Part shown: piece by piece, positions 36,284 through 44,872 of the stretch
Layout of the letters: the number at the start of each line of letters is the position of its first letter
Numbering within the stretch: position 1 is the stretch's first letter
DNA from: Streptomyces smyrnaeus
GTDB taxonomy: Bacteria; Actinomycetota; Actinomycetes; Streptomycetales; Streptomycetaceae
Reading direction: 5' to 3'
Assembly: GCF_017676345.1 (NCBI RefSeq)
Contig: NZ_JAFFZM010000027.1
Span: 1 to 64,000 of the forward strand
DNA: 64,000 bases
Made by a program: the position numbers and the translations under genes
The notes under the pieces: generated by a model
Told to the model about the DNA's origin: nothing
Database searches by the model: none
The model's input: only the letters and a program-made list of their open reading frames with translations

Positions 36284-38230
36284 GTGACGCCGCTCGAGAC
36301 ACTCCTAGCTCGCCGCGGAGACGCCCCCACACTCGAAGACTTCGGCGGCGAAGACCGATTCTTTGCCCAGGCAGATGAACTTGCCACCTCTCGACTGTGG
36401 TTCCGCGCGGCCGAGGCTCTCCTTGCTGCCTGGGATTGTCTCAACAGCCCAGACCGCGCCGCAGCCTTCATCGCCGAAGCACTCACGGCGGAGAACCGGC
36501 CGGGCGTCGTCGGAGACCTCCTTGACCGACTGTGCGACCACCCCGGGTACCTGAGGGACCACTCCACCGCGCTGAATCGAATCGCCCTGCGCCGGACCGA
36601 GCCCCACGCCACGGCTCTCGAAGCTGAGACCGCAGGCTTCTTCCTTGAAGCCGCACTCCGCCTGGCACTCGCCGGAGGAGCCATCAAGCGTTACGGAGTC
36701 CTTGACGTCCTCACTGACCCACAAGCCCCCTCCGCACCCATCGGGTACGCACGCCAAGTCGTACGGGCGCTCGGAGCAGGCTATGAACAATGGCGCGACG
36801 CAGACCTGACTAACGCACTCCACGCATTCCTTGACATACCGGCTCTACGGTCCGACGCTGCGTTTGAGCTGGCTATGTGCCACCTCTCCGACGCATTCAA
36901 CGCCGCAGATCGCTCAAGCCTCCTCACCCAGCTCACCGCCAGCCGCACCCACTTCACCGAAGCCATCGACTCCGACCAGGATCGCCCGGACGCCACCGCA
37001 TACCGGGCCGCAATCAACGCCGTCCTGGCGTTCGAAGCCAACGACAACGAAGCCCTCAGCACCGAGGCAGCGCAACTACGCCGCTCCACCTCTGAACACG
37101 CGCTCTGGCTCACCGGTCTACGAACAGGCTGGCGAGATGGCCGCTACGACACCGAAGCAGCGTGGTACACCCTCAGCGCCGATCTCGAGCACGCCGCCGC
37201 CCACCTCGATTCCCCCCTCCCCACCTGGCCAAGCCAGACGATCCAGCACGTCTTCGCTGCCTACATCGCTCACCGCTCCGTACGCCTCACCCCAACCGGC
37301 GACGCCTCTGCGCTGCAGCTCCTCGTAGCTCCCCGTATCGAAGATGCCTTTGCCGCCCGCGAAGGACTCCTACTGCACGTGCACGCGCTGCTCGCCGACG
37401 CTCCACCCGACTGGGACCGGCAGGCTGCCGAGGAACTCCGGTCAGCAGTCGAGTCCCGGCTCGGGCTTCCGCCTGAAGAACCTGAGGACGGCCCGGGAAA
37501 AGACGGAGCGGCCGACGACTTGGCCGCCGAACTTGGTAGGGCGGTTCTAGCGGCCCTGCCTCCCGACACGCTCAACGGCCTACATGAGCAGCTCACCGAC
37601 ACGTACAGCAGTCACATCAAGACACTGCCCAAAGCAGAGCAAGACCTCTTCAACGAGGTCATCAGAGGACTGCAACCTTGCCCGGACTTTCAGTCCTTTT
37701 CGGTACGGGAGCACTTCATCCGCCTCGTCACCGCGACAATCCGATTCCTGGCGAACAGGACGAACCGCGGCCGTGACAAGCACACGAAGAAGACTGCCTA
37801 CCTCTTCGCGCCCAAGCCTGGAGAGAAGCTCCCGCTGGAGATCGAGCTGCAGGAAGATCTGCACGACTACCTCGACAGCGCCTGCTTCGAAGTGCAGATG
37901 GAAACCATCGACCGCAGCGGAGGCCGCGCCGACATCCTGGTGATCTTCCCAGGATTCAGCATCGTGATCGAGTGCAAGCGCGAACTCAGGAAGGCGGAAC
38001 CTGCAGACCTCAAGCGCTATTTGGGGCAAACGGTGGCCTACCAAGCCGCAGGAGTCACACTCGGCATGCTTGCCGTTCTGGACCTCACACCGAAGCCCCA
38101 GTGGCTTCCCAACCTGCGGGACAACATGTGGACCGAACACATCCCCGCCCCCGATTCCAGACAGCTGGATCGATGGGCGGTTGTCATGAGGGTCCCAGGA
38201 AACCGTACTACCCCGCACGACATGTCATAA
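36284..38230 (+). CDS. PD-(D/E)XK nuclease effector with long helical-repeat N-terminus
   Basis: 648 residues starting at GTG 36284 with AAGGAGG eight bases upstream. Residues 1-450 are helical with TPR-like spacing of Trp, Ala and Leu (LWFRAAEALLAAWDCL, FFLEAALRLALAGGAI, AFELAMCHLSDAF). The C-terminal nuclease has LEIELQEDLHDYL, GGRADILVIFPGFSIVIECK near 545-562 (the D-x(n)-E-x-K core) and GQTVAYQAAGVTLG, a restriction-like fold. As last gene of the ABC-ATPase operon it is the likely toxic effector that cuts DNA on activation. Confidence 0.75.
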   Translation: MTPLETLLARRGDAPTLEDFGGEDRFFAQADELATSRLWFRAAEALLAAWDCLNSPDRAAAFIAEALTAENRPGVVGDLLDRLCDHPGYLRDHSTALNRIALRRTEPHATALEAETAGFFLEAALRLALAGGAIKRYGVLDVLTDPQAPSAPIGYARQVVRALGAGYEQWRDADLTNALHAFLDIPALRSDAAFELAMCHLSDAFNAADRSSLLTQLTASRTHFTEAIDSDQDRPDATAYRAAINAVLAFEANDNEALSTEAAQLRRSTSEHALWLTGLRTGWRDGRYDTEAAWYTLSADLEHAAAHLDSPLPTWPSQTIQHVFAAYIAHRSVRLTPTGDASALQLLVAPRIEDAFAAREGLLLHVHALLADAPPDWDRQAAEELRSAVESRLGLPPEEPEDGPGKDGAADDLAAELGRAVLAALPPDTLNGLHEQLTDTYSSHIKTLPKAEQDLFNEVIRGLQPCPDFQSFSVREHFIRLVTATIRFLANRTNRGRDKHTKKTAYLFAPKPGEKLPLEIELQEDLHDYLDSACFEVQMETIDRSGGRADILVIFPGFSIVIECKRELRKAEPADLKRYLGQTVAYQAAGVTLGMLAVLDLTPKPQWLPNLRDNMWTEHIPAPDSRQLDRWAVVMRVPGNRTTPHDMS

Positions 38231-38290
38231 CGGCACGGAGTCCCAGACGTTTCTCGCCCAGGGCCCCGCGCGGCCCGGACGGCAGCGGCG

Positions 38291-38648
38291 TCACGCCCAC
38301 TCCACGCCCAGCTCCCGTAGCGCCTCCAGTTGCTCCTGGGTGAGCTTGTCCCGCCTCGCGCGAATGTTCGAGTTCCATACGCCCAGTTTCACGACCACCG
38401 GGTCCGTCTCGCCGTCCACCGCGATCTCCTCAGCGTGGCCGCACGGTACAGGTCGGGCGCCTTCCCGCTCTACCCATTGCGCGAGGGCCGTCAGGCCCCG
38501 CTGGAACGCCTGCTGCGCCTTGCTCGGGCCCCTTGCCGCGCGCCCGGCCGCCGGGGCGGCAGACGGCTCCTCAAGCGGCTTGATGCCCAGCACAGTCAGC
38601 CGCTCCCGCTGCTCGGGCAGGAGCCGCGCCCAGGTGCCCGGCTGCTTC
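38291..38648 (-). pseudogene. C-terminal helicase-associated domain remnant
   Basis: The frame reads TWARLLPEQRERLTVLGIKP, SKAQQAFQRGLTALAQWVER, EEIAVDGETDPVVVKLGVWN and LTQEQLEALRELGVEWA, stop 38291. This is the repeat unit (helicase-associated domain) at the end of large Streptomyces DEAD/DEAH helicases. The sequence upstream is replaced exactly at the first repeat of the small CRISPR at 38648, so the helicase was cut there. Confidence 0.8.
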
Positions 38649-38739
38649 GGAACACCCCCGCTTGCGCGGGGACCAACTTGTGCGAGTCGGGACCAGGTTC
38701 GGCGGGCGGCGGAACACCCCCGCTTGCGCGGGGACCAAC
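38648..38739 (-). CRISPR. two-repeat CRISPR with its own leader
   Basis: Two 30-base repeats at 38648-38677 and 38710-38739 flank one 32-base spacer. Plus-strand sequence is CGGAACACCCCCGCT followed by TGCGCGGGGACCAAC: one base longer than the 29-base repeats elsewhere, and with CTTGCG where the larger arrays have CTCGCG or CTGGCG. A near-copy of the 22.0 kb leader follows directly. Confidence 0.85.
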
Positions 38740-38860
38740 AGTTCCTGACCTGCTCTGTCAGCGTGGCTTTGCAAGTTCTTTACTGCTGGGGCTTCTGGTC
38801 ATTGGTACATGGTGGCAGAGCGGTACCGCGGTGTGGTTGTCCTTAGGCTTGTTCGGGGCG
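38740..38860 (-). promoter_or_regulatory. CRISPR leader duplicated from the 22.0 kb array
   Basis: It starts TTCCTGACCTGCTCTG and keeps TTCTTTACTG, TGGTACATGGTGGCAGAG and GGCTTGTTCGG in the same order and spacing as 22026-22150. The duplication includes ~125 bases, so it happened with the leader attached to a repeat. Confidence 0.8.
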
Positions 38861-38861
38861 G

Positions 38862-39224
38862 GTGGTGAACATCGGCCTGATCGGCCTGACCGGCCGCCAC
38901 GCTCTGGACGGCGGCTATCACGCCGTCATCGAAGGCATCTTCTACGCCAACCACTACGGCGCCATGCTCGCCCAACTGCTCGCCGGACGCCGGCTATCAC
39001 TGCGGGGGTGGTCCTTGCCGTTCGCCGAGACCCTCGCCTGCCACGTGGCCAAGCGGATCGCCTGCATGGTCAGCAGGACGCAGCTGCGCGACTGGTACCG
39101 GCCGCGTGATCTTCTTCCCGGCGGCATCGAGACCGTCTTCGACGCTGGCAGCAGCCTGCCCGAGACCGTCGACCGCATCATGCTCGACTCGGGCCTGGCC
39201 GGCCTTTCCGCACTCGAGGAATGA
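38862..39224 (+). CDS. hypothetical protein fragment
   Basis: Frame with MVNIGLIGLTGRHALDGGYH, AMLAQLLAGRRLSLRGWSLP, FAETLACHVAKRIACMVSR and LPETVDRIMLDSGLAGLSAL. Good codon bias and helical character, but its start lies at the leader boundary and there is no ribosome site. Probably the 3' part of a larger gene. Family not recognised. Confidence 0.45.
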   Translation: MVNIGLIGLTGRHALDGGYHAVIEGIFYANHYGAMLAQLLAGRRLSLRGWSLPFAETLACHVAKRIACMVSRTQLRDWYRPRDLLPGGIETVFDAGSSLPETVDRIMLDSGLAGLSALEE

Positions 39225-39585
39225 CGGGAAGTGCCCCAGCGATCCACCGCAGCTCCTGACTCGCTGCCGCCCCCCGAAGGTCCGCCGCGAGTACGCGCAC
39301 CGCGTTCTTCAGCAGCGTTCAGCAGCCGGCCGGGGCCTGGCGGCCGTCGCCCGACTCGTTCCGCCCGGCGGCGTCCTCGGCGCGCTCATCTAACCCTGAG
39401 AACACTGTTGGTGAGTTCGGGCTCGTCTTCCGGACCCGGGCGGGCGGCTCTGCTGAGGGCTGTAGGCGTCACCGGTGGCTCGTCCCCGGTTCCCCGCCGG
39501 TTCCGCGTTTGCTGGCGCCCGTGGCGGGGGAATGGGATGCCGGCGCGTGGCCGCCCTGATGCGAGGTGACCCTGGGCACCGCGAA
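39225..39585. other. stretch before the 32-repeat array
   Basis: A plus-strand frame ending at 39393 reads REYAHRVLQQRSAAGRGLAA and ARLVPPGGVLGALI, which looks like another gene tail without a start. The remaining ~190 bases show nothing. Confidence 0.35.
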
Positions 39586-41501
39586 CGGACCACCCCCCCC
39601 TCGCGCGGGGACAACGTCCTTCAGTGCCTTGCGCGCGGCGGCCGGACCACCCGCGCTCGCGCGGGGACCACGTGACCACGGGCCCCGATCTGTTCGCACG
39701 CCACGGACCACCCCCGCTCGCGCGGGGACCACGGCCACCAGGACGCTGGAATCGCCCTGGTGGCCGGACCACCCCCGCTCGCGCGGGGACCACACCAGCC
39801 CCGTGGCCGCGATCAGAGTCGCCACCGGACCACCCCCGCTGGCGCGGGGACCACTCCCTGTCTTCCTCGTACTTGTCGAGATGCCGCGGACCACCCCCGC
39901 TGGCGCGGGGACAACTTCGCCGCCCCCGGGACCCCGCTGCCCCCGTCAGGACCACCCCCGCTGGCGCGGGGACAACGCGATCCCCTGCCCCGTCTCCAAC
40001 CGGCTGACCGGACCACCCCCGCTGGCGCGGGGAGCACGTCCGATGCGCCGGCGCATCGGACGAATCCGGCGGACCACCCCCGCTGGCGCGGGGAGCACCC
40101 GGACCAGCCCGGCTTAGACGTGGTGCAGGACGGACCACCCCCACTGGCGCGGGGAGCACGCTGGATCCCACCAGATACGGCGGGACCTCCTCGGACCACC
40201 CCCGCTGGCGCGGGGAGCACGCCGGCCTCGTCGGGGCCGCGCTGCGCCGCGACGGACCACCCCCGCTGGCGCGGGGAGCACTCCTCCCCGTGCCGCATGT
40301 GCCGCAGCACGACCGGACCACCCCCGCTGGCGCGGGGAGCACTCCTCCAGCACGTTCTGCAGGTACGGCATCCGCGGACCACCCCCGCTGGCGCGGGGAG
40401 CACTGTCGCTTCCTGCTGGATTTACGATAGGGCAACGGACCACCCCCGCTGGCGCGGGGAGCACACGTCGACGCGCAACCGGCCACCGGCCAGGACCGGA
40501 CCACCCCCGCTGGCGCGGGGAGCACCGGACCGGCTCCAGGGGGATCTGCGGACCGTCCGGACCACCCCCGCTGGCGCGGGGAGCACAGATGCCGCTCGAA
40601 GCGGGCGAGAGACCAGTCCGGACCACCCCCGCTGGCGCGGGGAGCACTACTGCGGACCCTTCGCGCGGTGTTCGCGGGCCGGACCACCCCCGCTGGCGCG
40701 GGGAGCACCGGTCGCGGATGTCGCGGGCGAGGGCGACGGCCGGACCACCCCCGCTGGCGCGGGGAGCACACAGGCGTATTTCACTCAAGCGAGTTCCCAT
40801 CAGGACCACCCCCGCTGGCGCGGGGAGCACTCGGTGTGGTGCCGGTCGGGGATTCCCGCCCCCGGACCACCCCCGCTGGCGCGGGGAGCACCTCGCCGAC
40901 TTCGGCCGCGGTCGGCTCGTTTCCGGACCACCCCCGCTGGCGCGGGGAGCACTCGGCGGCTGACGCCAGCCGCCGGGCCGCCATCGGACCACCCCCGCTG
41001 GCGCGGGGAGCACGCGATCAGCATCGCGTGCGACATGTCCTCGGGCGGACCACCCCCGCTGGCGCGGGGAGCACTGGGTGATCTGCTCTTGATGCTCGGC
41101 CGCTTCCGGACCACCCCCGCTGGCGCGGGGAGCACGCAATCTGACTGACGGCCGGGGCGACCGCGGTCGGACCACCCCCGCTGGCGCGGGGAGCACGTGG
41201 TGACCTGATCGTGGAGATCACCAAGCAGCGGACCACCCCCGCTGGCGCGGGGAGCACTTCTGCAGTTCGGTGACCGCGTCGAAGGCGGACGGACCACCCC
41301 CGCTGGCGCGGGGAGCACACGGCAGCGTCGATTGCCTCCCAGTTCTCCTCCGGACCACCCCCGCTGGCGCGGGGAGCACCTGCCGCTGCGCATCCCCGGC
41401 AACACCCTCAGCGGACCACCCCCGCTGGCGCGGGGAGCACTCCAGCAGCGCCTCCCGTCCGGGGGCGTCGTGCGGACCACCCCCGCTGGCGCGGGGAGCA
41501 C
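39586..41501 (-). CRISPR. type I-E CRISPR array next to cas3, 32 repeats
   Basis: Repeats of 29 bases start at 39586 and 39643 (damaged or with a short spacer) and then every 61 bases from 39704 to 41473, with 32-base spacers. Sequence changes stepwise from left to right: CTCGCG with GACCAC ends (39643-39793), CTGGCG with GACCAC (39826), CTGGCG with GACAAC (39887, 39948), then CTGGCG with GAGCAC (40009 onward). Read as crRNA the main form starts GTGCTCCCCGCGCCAGC. The leader is on the right, beside cas3, so it is the array most closely tied to this cas operon. Confidence 0.97.
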
Positions 41502-41632
41502 TCTTCCTGGCCTGCAGCTCTATAGCGGCTTTGCTGTTGCTTGACCATGGTCTGTCGGGGTCACGCCCTCATGCTGTCAGAGGCATGTGATGGAGTTTTT
41601 GCCTCTGATGGAACGCGGTGGGGAGGCGCGGC
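41502..41632. promoter_or_regulatory. shared leader/promoter region between the array and cas3
   Basis: Starts TTCCTGGCCTGC and contains GGCTTTGC and GTTGCTTGACC, the leader motifs, reading leftward into the array. On the other strand it must also hold the cas3 promoter. GGGGAGG at 41620-41626 is the cas3 ribosome site. Confidence 0.65.
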
Positions 41633-44563
41633 GTGGTTGATACGCGGTTGTGTGGGAAGTCCGACGGGCTGGCGACGCCGTATCCCGTGGTGGGGCATCT
41701 CGTTGACTCCGCGGTGGTGTGCGGCAGTGTGTGGGATCGCGTGCTGGCCGAGGGGCAGCGCAGCCGGGTCGTGGAGGCGTTGGGTGTGGGTGTCTCTGAG
41801 GCCAGGCGGATCGTCATGTTCTGGGCGGGACTGCACGATCTCGGAAAGATCATCCCGTCTTTCCAGGGCATGCTCCTCAAGGCGAGGCCGGCTCATTCCG
41901 GGTTCCTCAGTGAGGCAGCGTACGCGCACGACCGGTGGGCTGACTCCACAGTCGGCCGGATACGTCATGAGAGCGCCACCCACGCGGCGCTGCCGCAACT
42001 GCTGGCTCGGCTCGGATACCCGGCTGCCGGGGGGCGGCCGGCGAAGCTTCTGGCACTACAGGTGGCGCAGATCCTCGGCGGGCATCACGGCCGCTATCCC
42101 TCGGACAACGACCCACGGGATCTGCGTAACCCCTGTGCCCGGATGCCGGAACTCGGCTCCGGGGCGTGGGCGGAGCAGCGGCAGCAGCATGCTGAAGCGC
42201 TTTACGAAGTGCTGGGGCGGCCCGCTGTCCCCAATGCTTGTGCGATGTCGCCGACTACAGCGGTTGTGATTGCGGGAATGGTGATCGTCTCTGACTGGCT
42301 CGCCAGCCAGGAGCATGTGATCGAGGCGCAGCAGAAGGAGATCGAGGCGCAGGCGGACTATGGTTCCCCAACATCGTTGCGCGGTCATGCGCGGAGGATG
42401 GGACGCGTGGCGCCGGTCCTTGTGGAGGATGCCGGCCTGGGAGGGGCTGGTTTCAGGACCGGTGGCTTCAGTGAGTTGTTCCCCGACATCCGTTCGCCCT
42501 ATTCCCTGCAGTTGAGTGTGGCGCACGGGTTGTCCGGCACCCGGTTGCGGGGGCCGGGCGTTCTGCTGGTGACGGCGCCGACGGGGGAGGGCAAGACGGA
42601 GACGGCGCTGTACGCCGCGTCGCTTCTGGGAGCAGCGTGCGGGGGTAGGGGGCTGCTTTTTGCTCTGCCGACCCAGGCAACGGCGAATCAGATGTATGGC
42701 AGGCTCGTGGAGTTCGCTGGGCGGAACCTGCTGGATCCAGCGCAGCTGACGCTGTTGCACGGCGCCGCCGACTTGTACGCGCCCTACGCCAGGCCGCAGA
42801 GCGACGATGCTGTGGACGCACCTGAGCCGCGGGTGGTATCCGATTGCGAGCCGGGCGCCGAGTGGGATGGCCGGGTCTCGGTCGAGGCGGGGCGCTGGCT
42901 GCGCGGCCGGGGGCGGGGGATCCTGGCGCCGCTGGCCGTCGGCACGGTCGACCAGGCGTTGATGGCCGTGCTGCCGTTGAGGCGGAACGCGCTGCGGCAC
43001 TTCGGGTTGTCCGGGAAGACGGTCGTCATCGATGAGGCGCACGCCTACGATGCCTACACCCACGCCCTGCTGCTGCGGTTGCTCGAGTGGCTGGGAGCTT
43101 TGGGTGTTCCTGTGGTGCTGTTGTCCGCGACGCTCACCGGTGATATCGCCCGCGGGTTGGTGAGGTCCTACCTGACGGGTGCCGATCCCTCGAGCGCCTC
43201 CCGCCAGGTGCCTGTGCCGGCGTATCCGGGGTGGGTCTATGCCTCCGCACGCGATGACCTCGTCCTCGGGCCGGACGAACCGGTCCGCAGCGAACGGGGG
43301 CGCAAGCTCGCGGTGATGGTCCGCCGCGTTGCGCACACCTACGAGCCGGACAGAGCCGGTGGTCGGCTTGCCGCCGTGCTCGACGCGCTCGACGGTGTGA
43401 TCTCCGGGGGCGGGTGCGCGGCGGTCATCTGCACCACTGTCGCTGAGGCGCAGCAGACTTACGCAGCGCTCCGTGACCACTGTCGCGCCCGCTTCGGGGC
43501 CGGATATCTCGGCTGGGATGACTGCTCGGCGGAGGACGATCAGCGGCAGGACGCAGCCGCGGGGCCTCGGTTGCGGCTGCTCCACGCTCGGTTTCCCGCG
43601 GGTCGTCGCGCTGGGCTCACCCGGGAGGCCGAGAGGTGGTTCGGCCGCACGGACAAGCTCGGGGTGCGTCGGCCTACCGGTCCCCGCGGCGCCGTTCTGG
43701 TCGCCACGCAGGTGATCGAGCAGTCTCTGGACCTCGACTTCGACCTGGTCGTCTCCGACCTGGCGCCCATGGCCATGCTGCTGCAGCGGGCTGGGCGGGT
43801 TTGGCGTCATCGTGAGCCGTCCCCGTCCCGTCCCGCATGGGCTGATGTGCCACGGCTGGTGGTGCTGGCGCCGGCTGGGGAGGACGGCGACCTGTCCGTG
43901 CCGGGATCGTGGGGCGATGTGTACCAGCACTCGCTGCTGCAGCGAACCCTGGAGTTGCTGGAGCGGCGGGCCGGGAGACCGGTCACGGTGCCCGATGACG
44001 TCCAAGCGCTGGTGGACGGGGTTTACGCGGAGGAGTTCGTATCCGTTGCTCCTGAGAAGTTGATGGAGCGGGACTTCCGGCGCCTGGCGGACGATATGGC
44101 CCGTGGCGCCTTGGCCGAGATGGTCGCCCTGCCGTCACCACACCGCGTCACCTCACTGCATTCGCTGACCACCAGCGACGCCGACGAGGAGTTGGTCCGC
44201 ACCCGGCTGGGGGCCGAGTCCGTCCAGGTGCTGCCTGTGTTCGAGAACGAGGACGGGCGGTGGCTGGATGAGGCGTACAGCGTGGCGTTGCCCGAGTCGG
44301 GCCGGGGAGGGGCGGGGCGTTTCACCGTGGCCGAGGTGCGCGAACTGCTCTCTTGCGTGGTGCCGCTCGCCCACGGGCCTTGGCGTGCGGCGTGCGGGCC
44401 GGCGCACGACCCTCCTGCCGACTGGGGCAGGGAGCCCAGGCTGGCCCGGATCGTCCTGTTGCCGCAGCGCGTGACGGGCGGCGAGGTGGTGGGCGCGGCG
44501 CTGGGGGAGTACCAGATCACCTACGACCATGCGCTGGGCCTGATCACGCGGCGTACAGCGTGA
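41633..44563 (+). CDS. cas3: Cas3 helicase-nuclease, type I-E
   Basis: 976 residues from GTG 41633 (GGGGAGG six bases before it). The HD nuclease has H22, the HDLGK motif at 68-72 and GGHHG at 149-153. The helicase has Walker A APTGEGKTETA near 312, IDEAHAYD near 467, LLSATL, and QRAGRVWRH near 717. All catalytic elements are present. It is recruited by Cascade to degrade target DNA. It stands alone upstream of a 310-base gap that holds regulatory sequence, so cas3 and the Cascade genes are probably controlled separately. Confidence 0.97.
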   Translation: MVDTRLCGKSDGLATPYPVVGHLVDSAVVCGSVWDRVLAEGQRSRVVEALGVGVSEARRIVMFWAGLHDLGKIIPSFQGMLLKARPAHSGFLSEAAYAHDRWADSTVGRIRHESATHAALPQLLARLGYPAAGGRPAKLLALQVAQILGGHHGRYPSDNDPRDLRNPCARMPELGSGAWAEQRQQHAEALYEVLGRPAVPNACAMSPTTAVVIAGMVIVSDWLASQEHVIEAQQKEIEAQADYGSPTSLRGHARRMGRVAPVLVEDAGLGGAGFRTGGFSELFPDIRSPYSLQLSVAHGLSGTRLRGPGVLLVTAPTGEGKTETALYAASLLGAACGGRGLLFALPTQATANQMYGRLVEFAGRNLLDPAQLTLLHGAADLYAPYARPQSDDAVDAPEPRVVSDCEPGAEWDGRVSVEAGRWLRGRGRGILAPLAVGTVDQALMAVLPLRRNALRHFGLSGKTVVIDEAHAYDAYTHALLLRLLEWLGALGVPVVLLSATLTGDIARGLVRSYLTGADPSSASRQVPVPAYPGWVYASARDDLVLGPDEPVRSERGRKLAVMVRRVAHTYEPDRAGGRLAAVLDALDGVISGGGCAAVICTTVAEAQQTYAALRDHCRARFGAGYLGWDDCSAEDDQRQDAAAGPRLRLLHARFPAGRRAGLTREAERWFGRTDKLGVRRPTGPRGAVLVATQVIEQSLDLDFDLVVSDLAPMAMLLQRAGRVWRHREPSPSRPAWADVPRLVVLAPAGEDGDLSVPGSWGDVYQHSLLQRTLELLERRAGRPVTVPDDVQALVDGVYAEEFVSVAPEKLMERDFRRLADDMARGALAEMVALPSPHRVTSLHSLTTSDADEELVRTRLGAESVQVLPVFENEDGRWLDEAYSVALPESGRGGAGRFTVAEVRELLSCVVPLAHGPWRAACGPAHDPPADWGREPRLARIVLLPQRVTGGEVVGAALGEYQITYDHALGLITRRTA

Positions 44564-44593
44564 GACGTAAATACGTACTACGTACCTACTCAT
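44562..44593 (-). promoter_or_regulatory. predicted Cascade target site (AAG PAM) just downstream of cas3
   Basis: Read on the minus strand, AAG (44596-44594) is followed by ATGAGTAGGTACGTAG. The crRNA-like spacer at 44717-44748 begins ATGAGCAGGCAGGTAG. Thirteen of the first 16 bases agree; mismatches are 6, 10 and 12, of which 6 and 12 are flipped-out positions in type I-E crRNA-DNA hybrids. The site includes the tandem TACGTAC heptamers at 44572-44585 and lies in the presumed cas8e control region. Function is predicted, not shown. Confidence 0.6.
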
Positions 44594-44657
44594 CTTCAGG
44601 TGAGGACCTGTACCCCGTGCCTACAGTTGTCGTGCCGTGACGGTGAGTAGGACGTTC

Positions 44658-44682
44658 GCCGCCCCGCAGCCAGCGGGGCGGC
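44658..44682 (+). terminator. 10-bp hairpin downstream of cas3
   Basis: GCCGCCCCGC, loop AGCCA, GCGGGGCGGC pair perfectly. It could end the cas3 transcript or, on the other strand, a leftward RNA from the unit at 44688-44777. Confidence 0.6.
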
Positions 44683-44687
44683 GAGCG

Positions 44688-44777
44688 CTCCAGGCCCCCG
44701 CCTGCGCGGGGATTTGAAGTCTGAGCGGGACCCTACCTGCCTGCTCATCGACTCACCTCCGCCTGCGCGGAGCGTCT
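44688..44777 (-). ncRNA. candidate crRNA-like regulatory unit (two degenerate repeats, one 32-nt spacer)
   Basis: Two imperfect repeats, 44688-44716 and 44749-44777, are exactly 61 bases apart like true array units, with a 32-base spacer (44717-44748). Each keeps a Cas6e-type stem: CCCCGC..GCGGGG in the left one, CTCCGC..GCGGAG in the right one; the flanks have drifted. A further CTCCGC-AGT-GCGGAG hairpin abuts the right repeat, and the perfect palindrome TACCCATGGGTA is at 44824-44835. Read leftward like the other arrays, the spacer matches 13 of 16 seed-side bases of 44593-44578 next to an AAG PAM. It would guide Cascade to its own operon's control region without full pairing for cutting. 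Confidence 0.55.
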
Positions 44778-44872
44778 CCGCAGTGCGGAGGTCTTCAGCG
44801 TACGGCTCTCCTACGGCCGTTCCTACCCATGGGTACCGCTTGGTGCCGCGTGTGATCGAGGTGCTGCTTTTC

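Noticed and set aside
33596-38230. Naming the system Lamassu
   Set aside because: An SMC-like ATPase with a nuclease is also typical of Lamassu, but the small first protein fits the ABC-3C middle component better and the effector lacks a recognisable Lamassu effector pattern. Left unnamed beyond class.
39386-41501. Repeat-protein-like ORFs over the cas3-proximal array
   Set aside because: Same artefact of a CRISPR array.
43473-43776. Short ORFs inside cas3
   Set aside because: Shadows of an intact gene with full catalytic motifs.
44714-44872. N-terminal extension of cas8e across the regulatory unit
   Set aside because: Starts at a TTG with no ribosome site, is not family-like, and crosses the degenerate repeats.
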